Shown here: positions 21,065 through 29,074 of the stretch, one piece after another
Numbering within the stretch: position 1 is the first letter of the stretch
How the letters are laid out: each line of letters starts with the position of its first letter
Origin: Bisbaumannia pacifica
GTDB lineage: Bacteria > Pseudomonadota > Gammaproteobacteria > Pseudomonadales > Halomonadaceae
Length of the DNA: 38,709 nucleotides
Assembly (NCBI RefSeq): GCF_007989625.1
Contig: NZ_BJUK01000034.1
Location: 1-38,709, forward strand
Direction: 5' to 3'
Position numbers and translations under genes: made by a program
Notes under the pieces: generated by a model
Told to the model about the DNA's origin: nothing
Databases searched by the model: none
What the model saw: the letters and a program-made list of their open reading frames with translations, nothing else

Positions 21065-22258
21065 TTAGTCGCGCAGCACCACGGCGCTGCGCTCCTCCCA
21101 GTGGATATAGACCGTGTCGCCCCAGCTGGGGCGCTCGCTGCGGCGGGTGGTATTGGCCAGGCTGACCTTGACCAGATGCCCCTGCTCGGTGCGCACGTAG
21201 TAGACCGAGAGCCCGCCCAGGTAGGCGATGTCCTCCACCGTACCGGCGGCCCAGTTGAAGTCGCCCGCGGGCCGCTCGCGGCTCAGCAGGGTCTTCTCCG
21301 GGCGCACCGCCACCCAGACGCCGCGTTCGTCGGCGGGGGTGCTGATGCCGTGATCGATGCGGATGCGCCGCCCCAGCTCGGGGCTGTCGATGATGCAGTG
21401 ATCCGCCTCGTCCACCACGATCTCCCCGGCGAACAGGTTCACGGTACCGACGAACTCCGCGACCATGCGGTTGGCCGGGCTCTCGTAGACGTCCATGGGC
21501 GAGCCCACCTGGACGATCCAGCCGTCGGACATGATCGCCACCCGGTCGGCCATGGTCATGGCCTCCTCCTGGTCGTGGGTGACCATGATGCAGGTCACCC
21601 CGACCCGCTCGAGGATCTCCACCACCTCGAGCTGCATCTCGGTGCGCAGCTTCTTGTCCAGGGCCCCCATGGGCTCGTCGAGCAGCAGCAGGCTGGGGCG
21701 CTTGGCCAGGGAGCGAGCCAGGGCCACCCGCTGGCGCTGGCCGCCGGAGAGCTGGTGCGGCTTGCGCTTGGCGTAGCCCTCCATATGCACCAGCTTGAGC
21801 ATCTCGGCGACCCGCTCGCGGATCTCCGCCCTGGGCAGCTTGTCCTGCTTGAGGCCGAAGGCGATATTCTCGGCCACCGTCATATGCGGGAAGAGCGCAT
21901 AGGACTGGAACATCATGTTGATGGGGCGCTCGTAGGGGGGCGTGCGGGAGATGTCCTGCCCCTCCAGCAGGATCTGCCCCTCGCTGGGTTTCTCGAAGCC
22001 GGCCAGCATACGCAGCAGCGTCGACTTGCCGGAACCGGAGCCCCCCAGCAGGGCGAAGATCTCGCCGCGGCGAATGGTCAGGTTGACGTCATCCACCGCC
22101 AGCACCTCGTCGAAGCGCTTGCTGACGCGGCGGATCTCCATCAGCGTCTCTTTCTTGACGCGCGCCCCCCTGCCGGAGGGCGCCGCCGGGTCGCCGGCCG
22201 AAGGCGCCGAATGATGGGCATCGCCTCGGGCAGCGGTCAGGGTCATGGGTTGGGTCAT
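21065..22258 (-). CDS. potG: Putrescine ABC transporter ATP-binding protein PotG
   Basis: The 397-residue ATPase starts at ATG 22258, with GGAG about 9 bases ahead. Walker A is LLGGSGSGKSTLLRML, the signature is LSGGQRQRVALARSLA and Walker B is LLLLDEPMGALD, with the switch His in IMVTHDQEEAM. A C-terminal TOBE-like part follows (VRPEKTLLSRERPAG and on), as in PotA/PotG. It has an N-terminal extension of about 40 residues rich in Ala/Gly/Pro before the ABC domain. It drives uptake through PotHI and lies 64 bases from both neighbours. Confidence 0.93.
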   Translation of the reverse strand: MTQPMTLTAARGDAHHSAPSAGDPAAPSGRGARVKKETLMEIRRVSKRFDEVLAVDDVNLTIRRGEIFALLGGSGSGKSTLLRMLAGFEKPSEGQILLEGQDISRTPPYERPINMMFQSYALFPHMTVAENIAFGLKQDKLPRAEIRERVAEMLKLVHMEGYAKRKPHQLSGGQRQRVALARSLAKRPSLLLLDEPMGALDKKLRTEMQLEVVEILERVGVTCIMVTHDQEEAMTMADRVAIMSDGWIVQVGSPMDVYESPANRMVAEFVGTVNLFAGEIVVDEADHCIIDSPELGRRIRIDHGISTPADERGVWVAVRPEKTLLSRERPAGDFNWAAGTVEDIAYLGGLSVYYVRTEQGHLVKVSLANTTRRSERPSWGDTVYIHWEERSAVVLRD

Positions 22259-22294
22259 AGCGTCACTCTCCAGGACATCCGCGGTGGGAAAGCG

Positions 22295-22315
22295 GCCGCC
22301 CCGCACCGGGGCGGC
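22295..22315 (-). other. Intercistronic hairpin between potF and potG
   Basis: GCCGCCCCG and CGGGGCGGC form a perfect 9-base stem with a three-base loop, starting 8 bases past the potF stop, with no T-run. Such a hairpin after a binding-protein gene can protect its mRNA and raise its level over the downstream transporter genes; that role is inferred. Confidence 0.55.
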
Positions 22316-22322
22316 GCGCCGA

Positions 22323-23426
22323 TCAATTACCGGACTTGACCCGGTTCCAGGTGCGAGTAATGACCCGCTGGGCGGAGAGCGGCTTGGGCTTGGCCACGAA
22401 CAGCTTCTCCATCACCTCCGCGGTGGGATAGATGGAGGTATCGCCCAGGATCTCCTCAGGCAGGTACTCGTTGGCCGCTCGATTGGGATTGGCGTAGAGC
22501 ACGTACTCGGTGATGCCGGCGGCGATCTCCGGCTCGAGGATGAAATTGATGAAGGCGTGGGCATTCTCGGGGTTGGGCGCATCGGCGGGAATCGCCATCA
22601 GGTCGAACCACAGCGCCGCCCCCTCCTTGGGAATGGTATAGGCGATCTCGACGCCGTTGTCGGCCTCCTCGGCGCGGTCGGCGGCCTGGAACATGTCCCC
22701 GGAGAAGCCGGCGGCCACGCAGATATCGCCATTCGCCAGGTCGGAGATATAGCGGGAGGAGTGGAAGTAGGTGATATGCTCGCGCACCGCGGCGATGGTA
22801 TCGCCGGCCTGGGCGATGTCCTCGGCCTCGGTGCTGTGCGGGTCGAGCCCCAGGTAGGCCATCGCCGCCGGCAGCATCTCGTCCCCGGAATCGAGCATGG
22901 AGATGCCGCAACCGCCCTCATGGAGGGCCGCGGTCACCTCGGGATCGAAGATCAGCGCCCAGGAGTCCACCGGCGCGTCTTCGCCGAGAATCTCCTCGAC
23001 GCGCCCCACGTTGTAGCCGATGCCGTTGGTGCCCCACATATAGGGGATGGAGTAGTGGTTGCCCGGATCAACGTTCTCCAACTGGGCGAGCAGGGTCGGG
23101 TCCAGGTTGACGATATTGGGCAGCCGATCATGATCGAGCTCGCCGTAGACCCCGGCGGCCAGCTGGCGCACCAGGTAGTGGTTGGAGGGAATCACCACGT
23201 CATAGCCGGAGCGCCCGGAGAGTAGCGCCGCCTCGAGCACCTCGTTGCTGTCGTAGACGTCGTAGACCACCTCGATCCCCGTCTCGGCGGTAAAGCGTTC
23301 CAGGGTGTCCTCGCCGATATAGTCGGACCAGTTGTAGACCCGCACCTCGTTGGCCTGAACGGCCGCGGCGGCCAGGGTCAGGGAGGCCGCGGCAACGGCC
23401 AGGGACAGCTTGCGTTGGTAGGTCAT
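22323..23426 (-). CDS. potF: Putrescine-binding periplasmic protein PotF
   Basis: The 367-residue protein starts at ATG 23426, with GAGGTG about 6 bases ahead. A signal peptide (LSLAVAAASLTLAAAAVQA) is followed by the mature start NEVRVYNWSDYIGEDTLERF, the hallmark of PotD/PotF/SpuD. YDSNEVLEAALLSGRSGYDVV and SIPYMWGTNGIGYNV line the ligand cleft of the family. It binds putrescine in the periplasm and delivers it to PotGHI. Spermidine preference (SpuE-like) cannot be excluded from sequence alone. Confidence 0.92.
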   Translation of the reverse strand: MTYQRKLSLAVAAASLTLAAAAVQANEVRVYNWSDYIGEDTLERFTAETGIEVVYDVYDSNEVLEAALLSGRSGYDVVIPSNHYLVRQLAAGVYGELDHDRLPNIVNLDPTLLAQLENVDPGNHYSIPYMWGTNGIGYNVGRVEEILGEDAPVDSWALIFDPEVTAALHEGGCGISMLDSGDEMLPAAMAYLGLDPHSTEAEDIAQAGDTIAAVREHITYFHSSRYISDLANGDICVAAGFSGDMFQAADRAEEADNGVEIAYTIPKEGAALWFDLMAIPADAPNPENAHAFINFILEPEIAAGITEYVLYANPNRAANEYLPEEILGDTSIYPTAEVMEKLFVAKPKPLSAQRVITRTWNRVKSGN

Positions 23427-23533
23427 CTTGGCACCTCGATGTCGTTGTTGTTGGTTCGGGAAAGCCGACATCCCAGCCTAGCCGGAGCGCCCCGCGGCGG
23501 TCTCAACGGGACGGCTCCCGGCGCGGCCGGGCC

Positions 23534-24880
23534 TTACACGCTAAGCAGCAGGAACTCGCGCTCCCAGGAGCTGATTACCCGCTTGAAGTTCTCGTTCTCC
23601 ACCCGCTTCACCGCCACATAGCCGCGCAGGAACTTGCCGCCCAGGAACTCTTCCAGCTCGGCGCAGTTCTCCATGCGCTCCAGGGCATGCTCCAGGGTGA
23701 AGGGCAGGCGCATATTGCGTCGCTCGAAGGCGCGTCCCTGCACCGGGGCGGTGGGGTCGATGCCGCGCATCATGCCGATATAGCCACACAGCAGGCTCGC
23801 CGCGATGGCCAGGTAGGCGTTGGCATCGGCGCCGGGCAGGCGATTCTCCACCCGCCGATTGTGCGGCGTGGAATCCGGGACCCGCAGCCCGCAGGTGCGG
23901 TTCTCCTCGCCCCACTCCACGTTGACCGGCGCCGAGGTATCGGGCAGGAAGCGGCGGAAGGAGTTGACGTTGGGGGCCATCAGCGGCAGCGCCTCGGGGA
24001 TATAGCGCTGCAGGCCACCGATATGGTGCAGGAAGAGCTCACTCATGGTGCCGTCGTCGTTGGAGAAGACGCTCTGCCCGGTGGTGGCATCCAGCACGCT
24101 CTGGTGGATATGCATGGCGCTGCCCGGTTCGTTGGTCACCGGCTTGGCCATGAAGGTGGCCGCCACGTCATGCTTGAGCGCCGCCTCGCGCATGGTGCGC
24201 TTGAACAGGAAGACCTGATCGGCCAGCACCAGGGGGTCGCCGTGACGGAAGTTGATCTCCATCTGGGCGGTGCCTTCCTCGTGGATCAGGGTGTCGATGT
24301 CCAGCCCCTGGGCCTCGCACCAGTCGTACATGTCCTCGAACAGCGGGTCGAACTCGTTGGCGGCATCGATGGAGAAGGACTGGCGGCCGGTCTCCTGGCG
24401 CCCGCTGCGACCGATGGGCGGCTGCAACGGCAGATCCGGGTCCTCGCAGCGCTTGGTCAGGTAGAACTCCATCTCCGGGGCCACCACCGGCTTCCAGCCC
24501 TGGGCGGCATAGAGCGCCAGCACCTTCTTGAGCTGATTGCGGCTGGAGAGCTCGATGGGATTGCCCTGCTTATCGAAGCAGTCGTGGATCACCTGGGCGG
24601 TGGGCTCCAGCGCCCAGGGCACCGGGTAGGCGGCGGAGAGGTCCGGCTTGCAGATCATGTCGATATCCGCCGGGTCGAGCAGCGAGTAGTAGATATCGTC
24701 TTCCACATAGTCGCCGGTGACGGTCTGCAGCAGCACGCTCTCGGGCAGGCGCATGCCCTTCTCGGCGACGAACTTGGAGACCGGGGCGATCTTGCCCCGG
24801 GCGATGCCGGTGATATCGCTGACCAGGCACTCCACCTCGGTGATCTGGCGTTCCTTGAGCCAACTCTCGAGATCTTTCAT
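23534..24880 (-). CDS. Glutamine synthetase family protein, gamma-glutamylpolyamine synthetase type
   Basis: The 448-residue glutamine synthetase-fold ligase starts VECLVSDITGIARGKIAP. It has APEMEFYLT, GTAQMEINFRHGD, SAMHIHQSVLD, NSFRRFLPDTSAPVNVEWG and LPGADANAYL. It is a clear paralogue of puuA at 2949 but diverges more from E. coli PuuA, and resembles the PauA/SpuI-type enzymes of Pseudomonas as I know them. Those glutamylate putrescine and other amines such as diaminopropane or cadaverine. It lies 50 bases after a PuuB-like oxidase and 107 bases before potF on the same strand. A short GC hairpin (23517-23531) follows its stop. The exact amine is not readable. Confidence 0.87.
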   Translation of the reverse strand: MKDLESWLKERQITEVECLVSDITGIARGKIAPVSKFVAEKGMRLPESVLLQTVTGDYVEDDIYYSLLDPADIDMICKPDLSAAYPVPWALEPTAQVIHDCFDKQGNPIELSSRNQLKKVLALYAAQGWKPVVAPEMEFYLTKRCEDPDLPLQPPIGRSGRQETGRQSFSIDAANEFDPLFEDMYDWCEAQGLDIDTLIHEEGTAQMEINFRHGDPLVLADQVFLFKRTMREAALKHDVAATFMAKPVTNEPGSAMHIHQSVLDATTGQSVFSNDDGTMSELFLHHIGGLQRYIPEALPLMAPNVNSFRRFLPDTSAPVNVEWGEENRTCGLRVPDSTPHNRRVENRLPGADANAYLAIAASLLCGYIGMMRGIDPTAPVQGRAFERRNMRLPFTLEHALERMENCAELEEFLGGKFLRGYVAVKRVENENFKRVISSWEREFLLLSV

Positions 24881-24930
24881 AACAACCTCGTGTCTCGGGC
24901 CGGCGGAGGATTCCGCCGCCCTCGGTTTGG

Positions 24931-26226
24931 TTATAGACGGTCGCGCAGCTTGTAGAAGGCGGTGGCCAGCACCAGCAGCGGGGTGCGCAGTCGCTCGCCG
25001 CCGGGAAAGCGTCGGTGGGGCATGGCGGCGAAGGCATCGAAGCGGCCGCTCTGGCCATCGATGGCCTCGGCCATCAGCTTGCCGGCCAGCCCGGCCAGGG
25101 CCATGCCGTGGCCGGAGTAGCCCTGGGCATAGTAGAGGTTGCTGCCCACTCGCCCGAAGTCCGGGGCGCGGTTGAAGGTGATGGCCACGTCGCCACCCCA
25201 GCGGTAGTCGATGGGCACCCCAGCCAGCACCGGGAAGAGGCGGGCGATCTTGGCATCCATGCGCGCCTGCAGGCCCCTCGGCTCGCGGCCGTCATAGCTG
25301 ACCTGGCCGCCATAGATCAGCCGCCGATCGCCGCTGAGGCGATAGTAGTCGAGGACGAAGTTGGCATCCGCCAGGGCATCGTTGCGGGGCAGCACCCGGG
25401 CGGCCTGCTCCTCGCTCAGGGGGGCGGTGGCGATCATGTAGTTGGCGGCGCGCATGACACGACCGTCCAGGTGGGGAATCAGCCCGCCGAGGTAGGCATT
25501 GCCGGCTACCACCACGAAGTCGGCGGTGACGCTGCCGTGGGCGGTGCGCACCCGGGCCGGGGTGCCCTCCTCCACGTCCAGCACGGCGCTGTGCTCATGC
25601 AGGCGCACGCCGGCCCGCTGGGCGGCCCGCGCCAGGCCCAGGGTGTAGTTGAGGGGGTGCAGATGACCGGCCTCGCTCTCGTAGAGGGCGCCGGGATAGG
25701 CATCGCTGACCACGTGCTGGCGCAGCGCATCGCCCTCCAGCCAGCTCAGGGCCCGGTAGTCGTAATCCCGGGCGAGGCGATCGCGGAACTCGCAGAGCTC
25801 CTTGATATGGCGGCGCTTTACCGCGGCATGCAGATAGCCCCAGCTGAGGTCGCAGGGGATGGCATGGCGCTCCACCAGCTCGGCGGTCAGGCGCACCGCC
25901 TCGCGGCTCATCTCCCAGATTTCCCGGGCGACCGGCAGCCCCAGGGCCTTTTCCACGGTGGCGATATCGGTGCCCAGCCCCGGCAGGATCTGGCCGCCGC
26001 TGCGCCCGGAGGCGCCGAAGCCGATCTCGTTGGCTTCCAGCAGCACCACCGAATGGCCGCGCTCGGCCAGGTGCAGGGCCGCCGAGCAGCCGGTGATGCC
26101 GCCGCCGATCACGCAGACATCGGCACGAGCATCGTGATCCAGGGGCGGGCAAGGGGCGAGTTCCACCGCCACGCTATCGCGATAATAGGAGCGGGGACCG
26201 GCATGGAGTGAGGCATCGGTGGTCAT
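24931..26226 (-). CDS. puuB: FAD-dependent amine oxidase, gamma-glutamylputrescine oxidase type (copy at the head of the pot block)
   Basis: The 431-residue DAO-family flavoprotein starts at ATG 26226, with AGGAAGG about 6 bases ahead. ADVCVIGGGITGCSAALHLAE is the FAD-binding motif, and EIGFGASGRSGGQILPGLG is the second FAD contact. Later come DYYRLSGDRRLIYGGQVSYD and YYAQGYSGHGMALAGLAGKL. Family and length match PuuB. It starts the run oxidase / glutamine synthetase-like / potFGHI, so import and the first two catabolic steps are encoded together. It shares the general pattern but many residues differ from the copy at 17810-19102. Confidence 0.85.
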   Translation of the reverse strand: MTTDASLHAGPRSYYRDSVAVELAPCPPLDHDARADVCVIGGGITGCSAALHLAERGHSVVLLEANEIGFGASGRSGGQILPGLGTDIATVEKALGLPVAREIWEMSREAVRLTAELVERHAIPCDLSWGYLHAAVKRRHIKELCEFRDRLARDYDYRALSWLEGDALRQHVVSDAYPGALYESEAGHLHPLNYTLGLARAAQRAGVRLHEHSAVLDVEEGTPARVRTAHGSVTADFVVVAGNAYLGGLIPHLDGRVMRAANYMIATAPLSEEQAARVLPRNDALADANFVLDYYRLSGDRRLIYGGQVSYDGREPRGLQARMDAKIARLFPVLAGVPIDYRWGGDVAITFNRAPDFGRVGSNLYYAQGYSGHGMALAGLAGKLMAEAIDGQSGRFDAFAAMPHRRFPGGERLRTPLLVLATAFYKLRDRL

Positions 26227-26718
26227 GCAGACCTTCCTGGTAGAGGATGGCGTATCGCCATCAGGGTTATTGTTGAAATAGTTGACCACATCACCGGGAT
26301 GGGTCGCGGCTTACCCTGCCGCTTTCCTGGTTCCTAGTCTGGCACCAGACCCGGGGAAGATGTCAAGTATTTAACAACGACTTTCTTGCCGCCCGCGTTG
26401 AAAGCCTACCAAGCGTCAATAAAAAACCAAGTATTACCAAATGATTAGAAAAAATATCGACAAAATACCGAGGATCGCTTAGCGCTAACGCCACCGTCGG
26501 GGCGTCAAGTGATTACGATCATCCGAGATGGTGACGGCGGGTCGGTGCCATGGCGAGAACATGGTGAGTATCCAATACCTGATCGGCCCATCAGGCCACC
26601 GAGGGCGAGCCGCTGGCGGTTCGGCGACTGGCAGGGGGCCACGGCCTCAGCATAGCCCGGCCCCTGGCCAGGAGGTAGCCAGGGGCACGGACCCTGGAAA
26701 GGCGGGTGGCGGAGGGAG
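26227..26718. promoter_or_regulatory. Intergenic region upstream of the oxidase-pot block
   Basis: The 492 bases code for nothing I can support. The part at about 26355-26470 is AT-rich and is the likely promoter zone of the leftward oxidase / ligase / pot genes. TTGACA reads on the minus strand at 26361-26366. AGTATTACCA at 26430-26439 recurs upstream of lrp. Nearer moeB, GCCCCTGGC (26660-26668) pairs with GCCAGGGGC (26678-26686), which may end moeB transcription but lacks a T-run. Confidence 0.4.
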
Positions 26719-27474
26719 TTAACGACCGGCGCAGTGGGGGCAGCCGGGGTCACGGGGCACCCGGAAGCGGCGCCAGTCGCCGCTCAGGCCATCGAAGGTG
26801 GAGAGCCCGCGGTGGGGGGTGCCGGCACCGCTCAGCCACTTCACCGCCTCCAGGGCCTGGAAGCTGCCGATCAGCCCCACCAGGGGTGCCACCACGCCGT
26901 TCTCGGCGCAGCGCAGCGCCTCGTCGCTCTCGCCATGCTCTCCCGGGGGATAGAGGCAGGCGTAGCAGGGGCTCTCGGGGTCCCGGGGATCGAAGAGCGC
27001 TAGTTGGCCGGAGAAGCGGATCGCCGCCCCGGAGATCAACGGCGTGCCCGCCGCCAGGCAGGCACGGTTGATGGCGTAGCGGCTGGAGAAGCGATCGGTG
27101 CAGTCCAGCACTAGGTCCGCCGCGGCCACCGCCGCGGTCAGCGCCTCGCCGCTCAGGTGCTCGCCGAGCACCTCGACACGGCAGTCGGGGTTGAGGGCCA
27201 GCGCCGCCTCCCGGGCCGATTCCGCCTTGTTGCGCCCCAGGTCCGTCATGCCGTGGGCGATCTGGCGCTGCAGGTTGGAGAGCTCCACCACGTCGGCATC
27301 CGCCAGGGTCAGGCGCCCCACCCCGGCGGCGGCGAGATAGAGGGCCGCCGGCGAGCCCAAGCCGCCGGCGCCGATCACCAGGACGTGACCGGCCAGCAGC
27401 CGTTCCTGACCGTCGATCTCGATGGATTCCAGCATGATCTGGCGGCTGTAGCGCAGCAGCGCCTGGTCGGTCAT
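26719..27474 (-). CDS. moeB: Molybdopterin-synthase adenylyltransferase / ThiF-family protein
   Basis: The 251-residue E1-like protein carries HVLVIGAGGLGSPAALYLAAAGVG (ATP site), DADVVELSNLQRQIAH and LVLDCTDRFSSRYAIN. Zinc-binding cysteines are in PCYACLYPP and GCPHCAG. MoeB adenylates the C-terminal glycine of MoaD for molybdenum cofactor synthesis. ThiF does the same for ThiS and cannot be excluded, but the hemA-prfA-prmC neighbourhood is the usual place of moeB. GAGGAG is 12 bases ahead of ATG 27474 and 6 ahead of GTG 27480, so the start may be two codons earlier. Only 25-31 bases separate it from lrp. Confidence 0.87.
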   Translation of the reverse strand: MTDQALLRYSRQIMLESIEIDGQERLLAGHVLVIGAGGLGSPAALYLAAAGVGRLTLADADVVELSNLQRQIAHGMTDLGRNKAESAREAALALNPDCRVEVLGEHLSGEALTAAVAAADLVLDCTDRFSSRYAINRACLAAGTPLISGAAIRFSGQLALFDPRDPESPCYACLYPPGEHGESDEALRCAENGVVAPLVGLIGSFQALEAVKWLSGAGTPHRGLSTFDGLSGDWRRFRVPRDPGCPHCAGR

Positions 27475-27505
27475 CGCCACGGCAGGCTCCTCGTCAGCGG
27501 CATGT

Positions 27506-28006
27506 TCACTTCTCCTCCAGCTGCTCGATATCGGGCACATGCAGGGAGAACTCCTCCTTGACCTCCTCCATCACCACATAGCTCTTCGACTCCTTGACCC
27601 CGGGCAGGGTCAGGACGACGTCGCCGAGCAGTTGGCGATAGGCGGACATCTCGGGGATGCGGCACTTGAGGATGTAATCGAACTGGCCGGAGACCAGGTG
27701 GCACTCCTGGATCTGCGGCAGCTTGCTGACCGCCCGACGAAACTCGTCGAAGACCGCCGGCGACTGGGTCTCCAGGCTGATCTCGACGAACACCAGCAGG
27801 TTGGCCTTGAGCGCCTTGGGATCCAGCACCGCCTTGTAGCCGCGGATGATGCCGGAGCGCTCCAGGCGCTTGACCCGCTCCAGGCAGGGGGTGGTGGAGA
27901 GCCCGACCTGGGCGGCCAGGTCCACGTAGGAGATGCGGGCGTTTTCCTGCAGGCAACGCAGGATCTTGAGATCGATACGGTCCAGGGATCGCGTCTTGGC
28001 TTTCAT
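27506..28006 (-). CDS. lrp: Lrp/AsnC-family transcriptional regulator, leucine-responsive protein type
   Basis: The 166-residue protein is very like E. coli Lrp over its whole length. The helix-turn-helix part is LDRIDLKILRCLQENARISY then VGLSTTPCLERVKRLERSG. The C-terminal RAM domain has LLVFVEISLE, IQECHLVSGQFDYILKCRIP and SYVVMEEVKEEF. It should bind DNA as dimers to hexadecamers and respond to leucine or other amino acids. ATG 28006 aligns with the family start but has no clear ribosome site; ATG 28039 is a possible longer start. It sits between prmC and moeB, which are usually adjacent, and borders the polyamine genes, so it may regulate them; this is inference. Confidence 0.9.
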   Translation of the reverse strand: MKAKTRSLDRIDLKILRCLQENARISYVDLAAQVGLSTTPCLERVKRLERSGIIRGYKAVLDPKALKANLLVFVEISLETQSPAVFDEFRRAVSKLPQIQECHLVSGQFDYILKCRIPEMSAYRQLLGDVVLTLPGVKESKSYVVMEEVKEEFSLHVPDIEQLEEK

Positions 28007-28219
28007 TATAATGGGTGTCCGAGCACAAAAAGATGTCATGCCAGCCAACCGGCGTGGGGCACCTATTCATCTTAGCTGATTGAGTTATTGGCAGCGCTTT
28101 TTACCAGCAAGCCAGCTCCCACTGGCAAAAAACCCTGAGGTGTAACCTAGTATTACCATAGGTTTGCGCCGGGGCTCCAGTCCGCCCCTCCGCCGGGCCG
28201 GGGTCGCGTCGGAGCCGCG
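28007..28219 (-). promoter_or_regulatory. lrp upstream region with operator-like palindrome
   Basis: AACCTA (28144-28149) and TAGGTT (28159-28164) form a perfect inverted repeat with a 9-base spacer, AT-rich at its centre. It includes the 15-base CTAGTATTACCATAG, about the size of an Lrp box, so autoregulation is plausible. TATAAT overlaps the lrp ATG itself. Near prmC the sequence is GC-rich with no clear terminator. Confidence 0.45.
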
Positions 28220-29074
28220 TCAGGGGCTCGCCAGGCATCCCAGGCTCAGGCGCTCATGGCCGGCCAGGTCGGCAAGGCTCGCCACCTCGGCATAGCCGGC
28301 CTCGCTCAGGGCCCGGCGCACCGCCGCCCCCTGGTCGAAGCCGTGCTCCAGCAGCAGCCAGCCGCCAGGCTCGAGGTGGCGTCGCGCCCCGGCCACCAGG
28401 TGGTGCAGGTCGGCCAGGCCCTGGTCATCGGCCACCAGGGCGCTGGCGGGCTCGAAGCGCACGTCGCCCTGCCCCAGGTGGGGGTCGTCGGCGGCGATAT
28501 AGGGGGGATTGGCGACGATCAGCGCGAAGCGCTCGTCGGCGCTCTCCTCGGCCAAGGCCGCAAACCAGTCGCTCTCGTGGAACTCGGCATTGGTGATGCC
28601 GAGCAGTGCGGCATTATGTCGCGCCAGACGCACCGCCTCGGGGGCGAGGTCGAGGCCCAGCACCGCCCAGCCGGGGCGTTCGCTGGCGAAGGCCAGGGCG
28701 ATGGCGCCGGTGCCGGTGCCCAGGTCGAGCAGCCGCCCCAGAGGCGCCGCGGCCCGGGCCAGGGCCGCCTCCACCAGGGTCTCGGTATCGGGGCGCGGGA
28801 TCAGGGTCGCCTCGGAGGTGGCCAGGCGCAGCCCCCAGAACTCCCGCTCGCCGGTGAGGTAGGCCACCGGCCGCCCCTGGGCGCGGGCCGCCACCAGGGC
28901 CTCGAAGCGGGCCCGCTCGAGGGTCGGCGCCTGCCGGTCGCCCCAGGTGTAGAGCCAGGTTCGCTCCACCCCCAGCACATGGCAGAGCAGCACCTCGGCG
29001 TCCAGGCGTGGACTCGGCGAGCCGCTCTCGGCCAGTCGCCGGGCGGCCCGCACCAGCAGGGCATCGAGGGTCAT
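28220..29074 (-). CDS. prmC: Peptide chain release factor N5-glutamine methyltransferase
   Basis: The 284-residue SAM-dependent enzyme has LLDLGTGTGAIALAFASE (SAM site) and IVANPPYIAADDPHL (NPPY catalytic motif), preceded by an N-terminal helical domain with YLTGEREFWGL. PrmC methylates the glutamine of the GGQ motif in release factors RF1 and RF2. ATG 29074 overlaps the prfA stop (TGATG) and has AGGAGG 4 bases ahead; GTG 29077 is less well placed. It is coupled to its own substrate's gene prfA. Confidence 0.93.
   Translation of the reverse strand: MTLDALLVRAARRLAESGSPSPRLDAEVLLCHVLGVERTWLYTWGDRQAPTLERARFEALVAARAQGRPVAYLTGEREFWGLRLATSEATLIPRPDTETLVEAALARAAAPLGRLLDLGTGTGAIALAFASERPGWAVLGLDLAPEAVRLARHNAALLGITNAEFHESDWFAALAEESADERFALIVANPPYIAADDPHLGQGDVRFEPASALVADDQGLADLHHLVAGARRHLEPGGWLLLEHGFDQGAAVRRALSEAGYAEVASLADLAGHERLSLGCLASP

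Noticed and set aside
26528-26722. A 64-codon plus-strand frame in the gap before moeB
   Set aside because: Composition is Gly/Arg/Pro-rich without motif or ribosome site, and it overlaps the moeB end.
28100-28135. Hairpin GCCAG/CTGGC with an adjacent A/T run as a terminator
   Set aside because: For minus-strand transcription the T-run comes before the hairpin, not after, and on the plus strand it is a run of A. The stem is only 5 bases.
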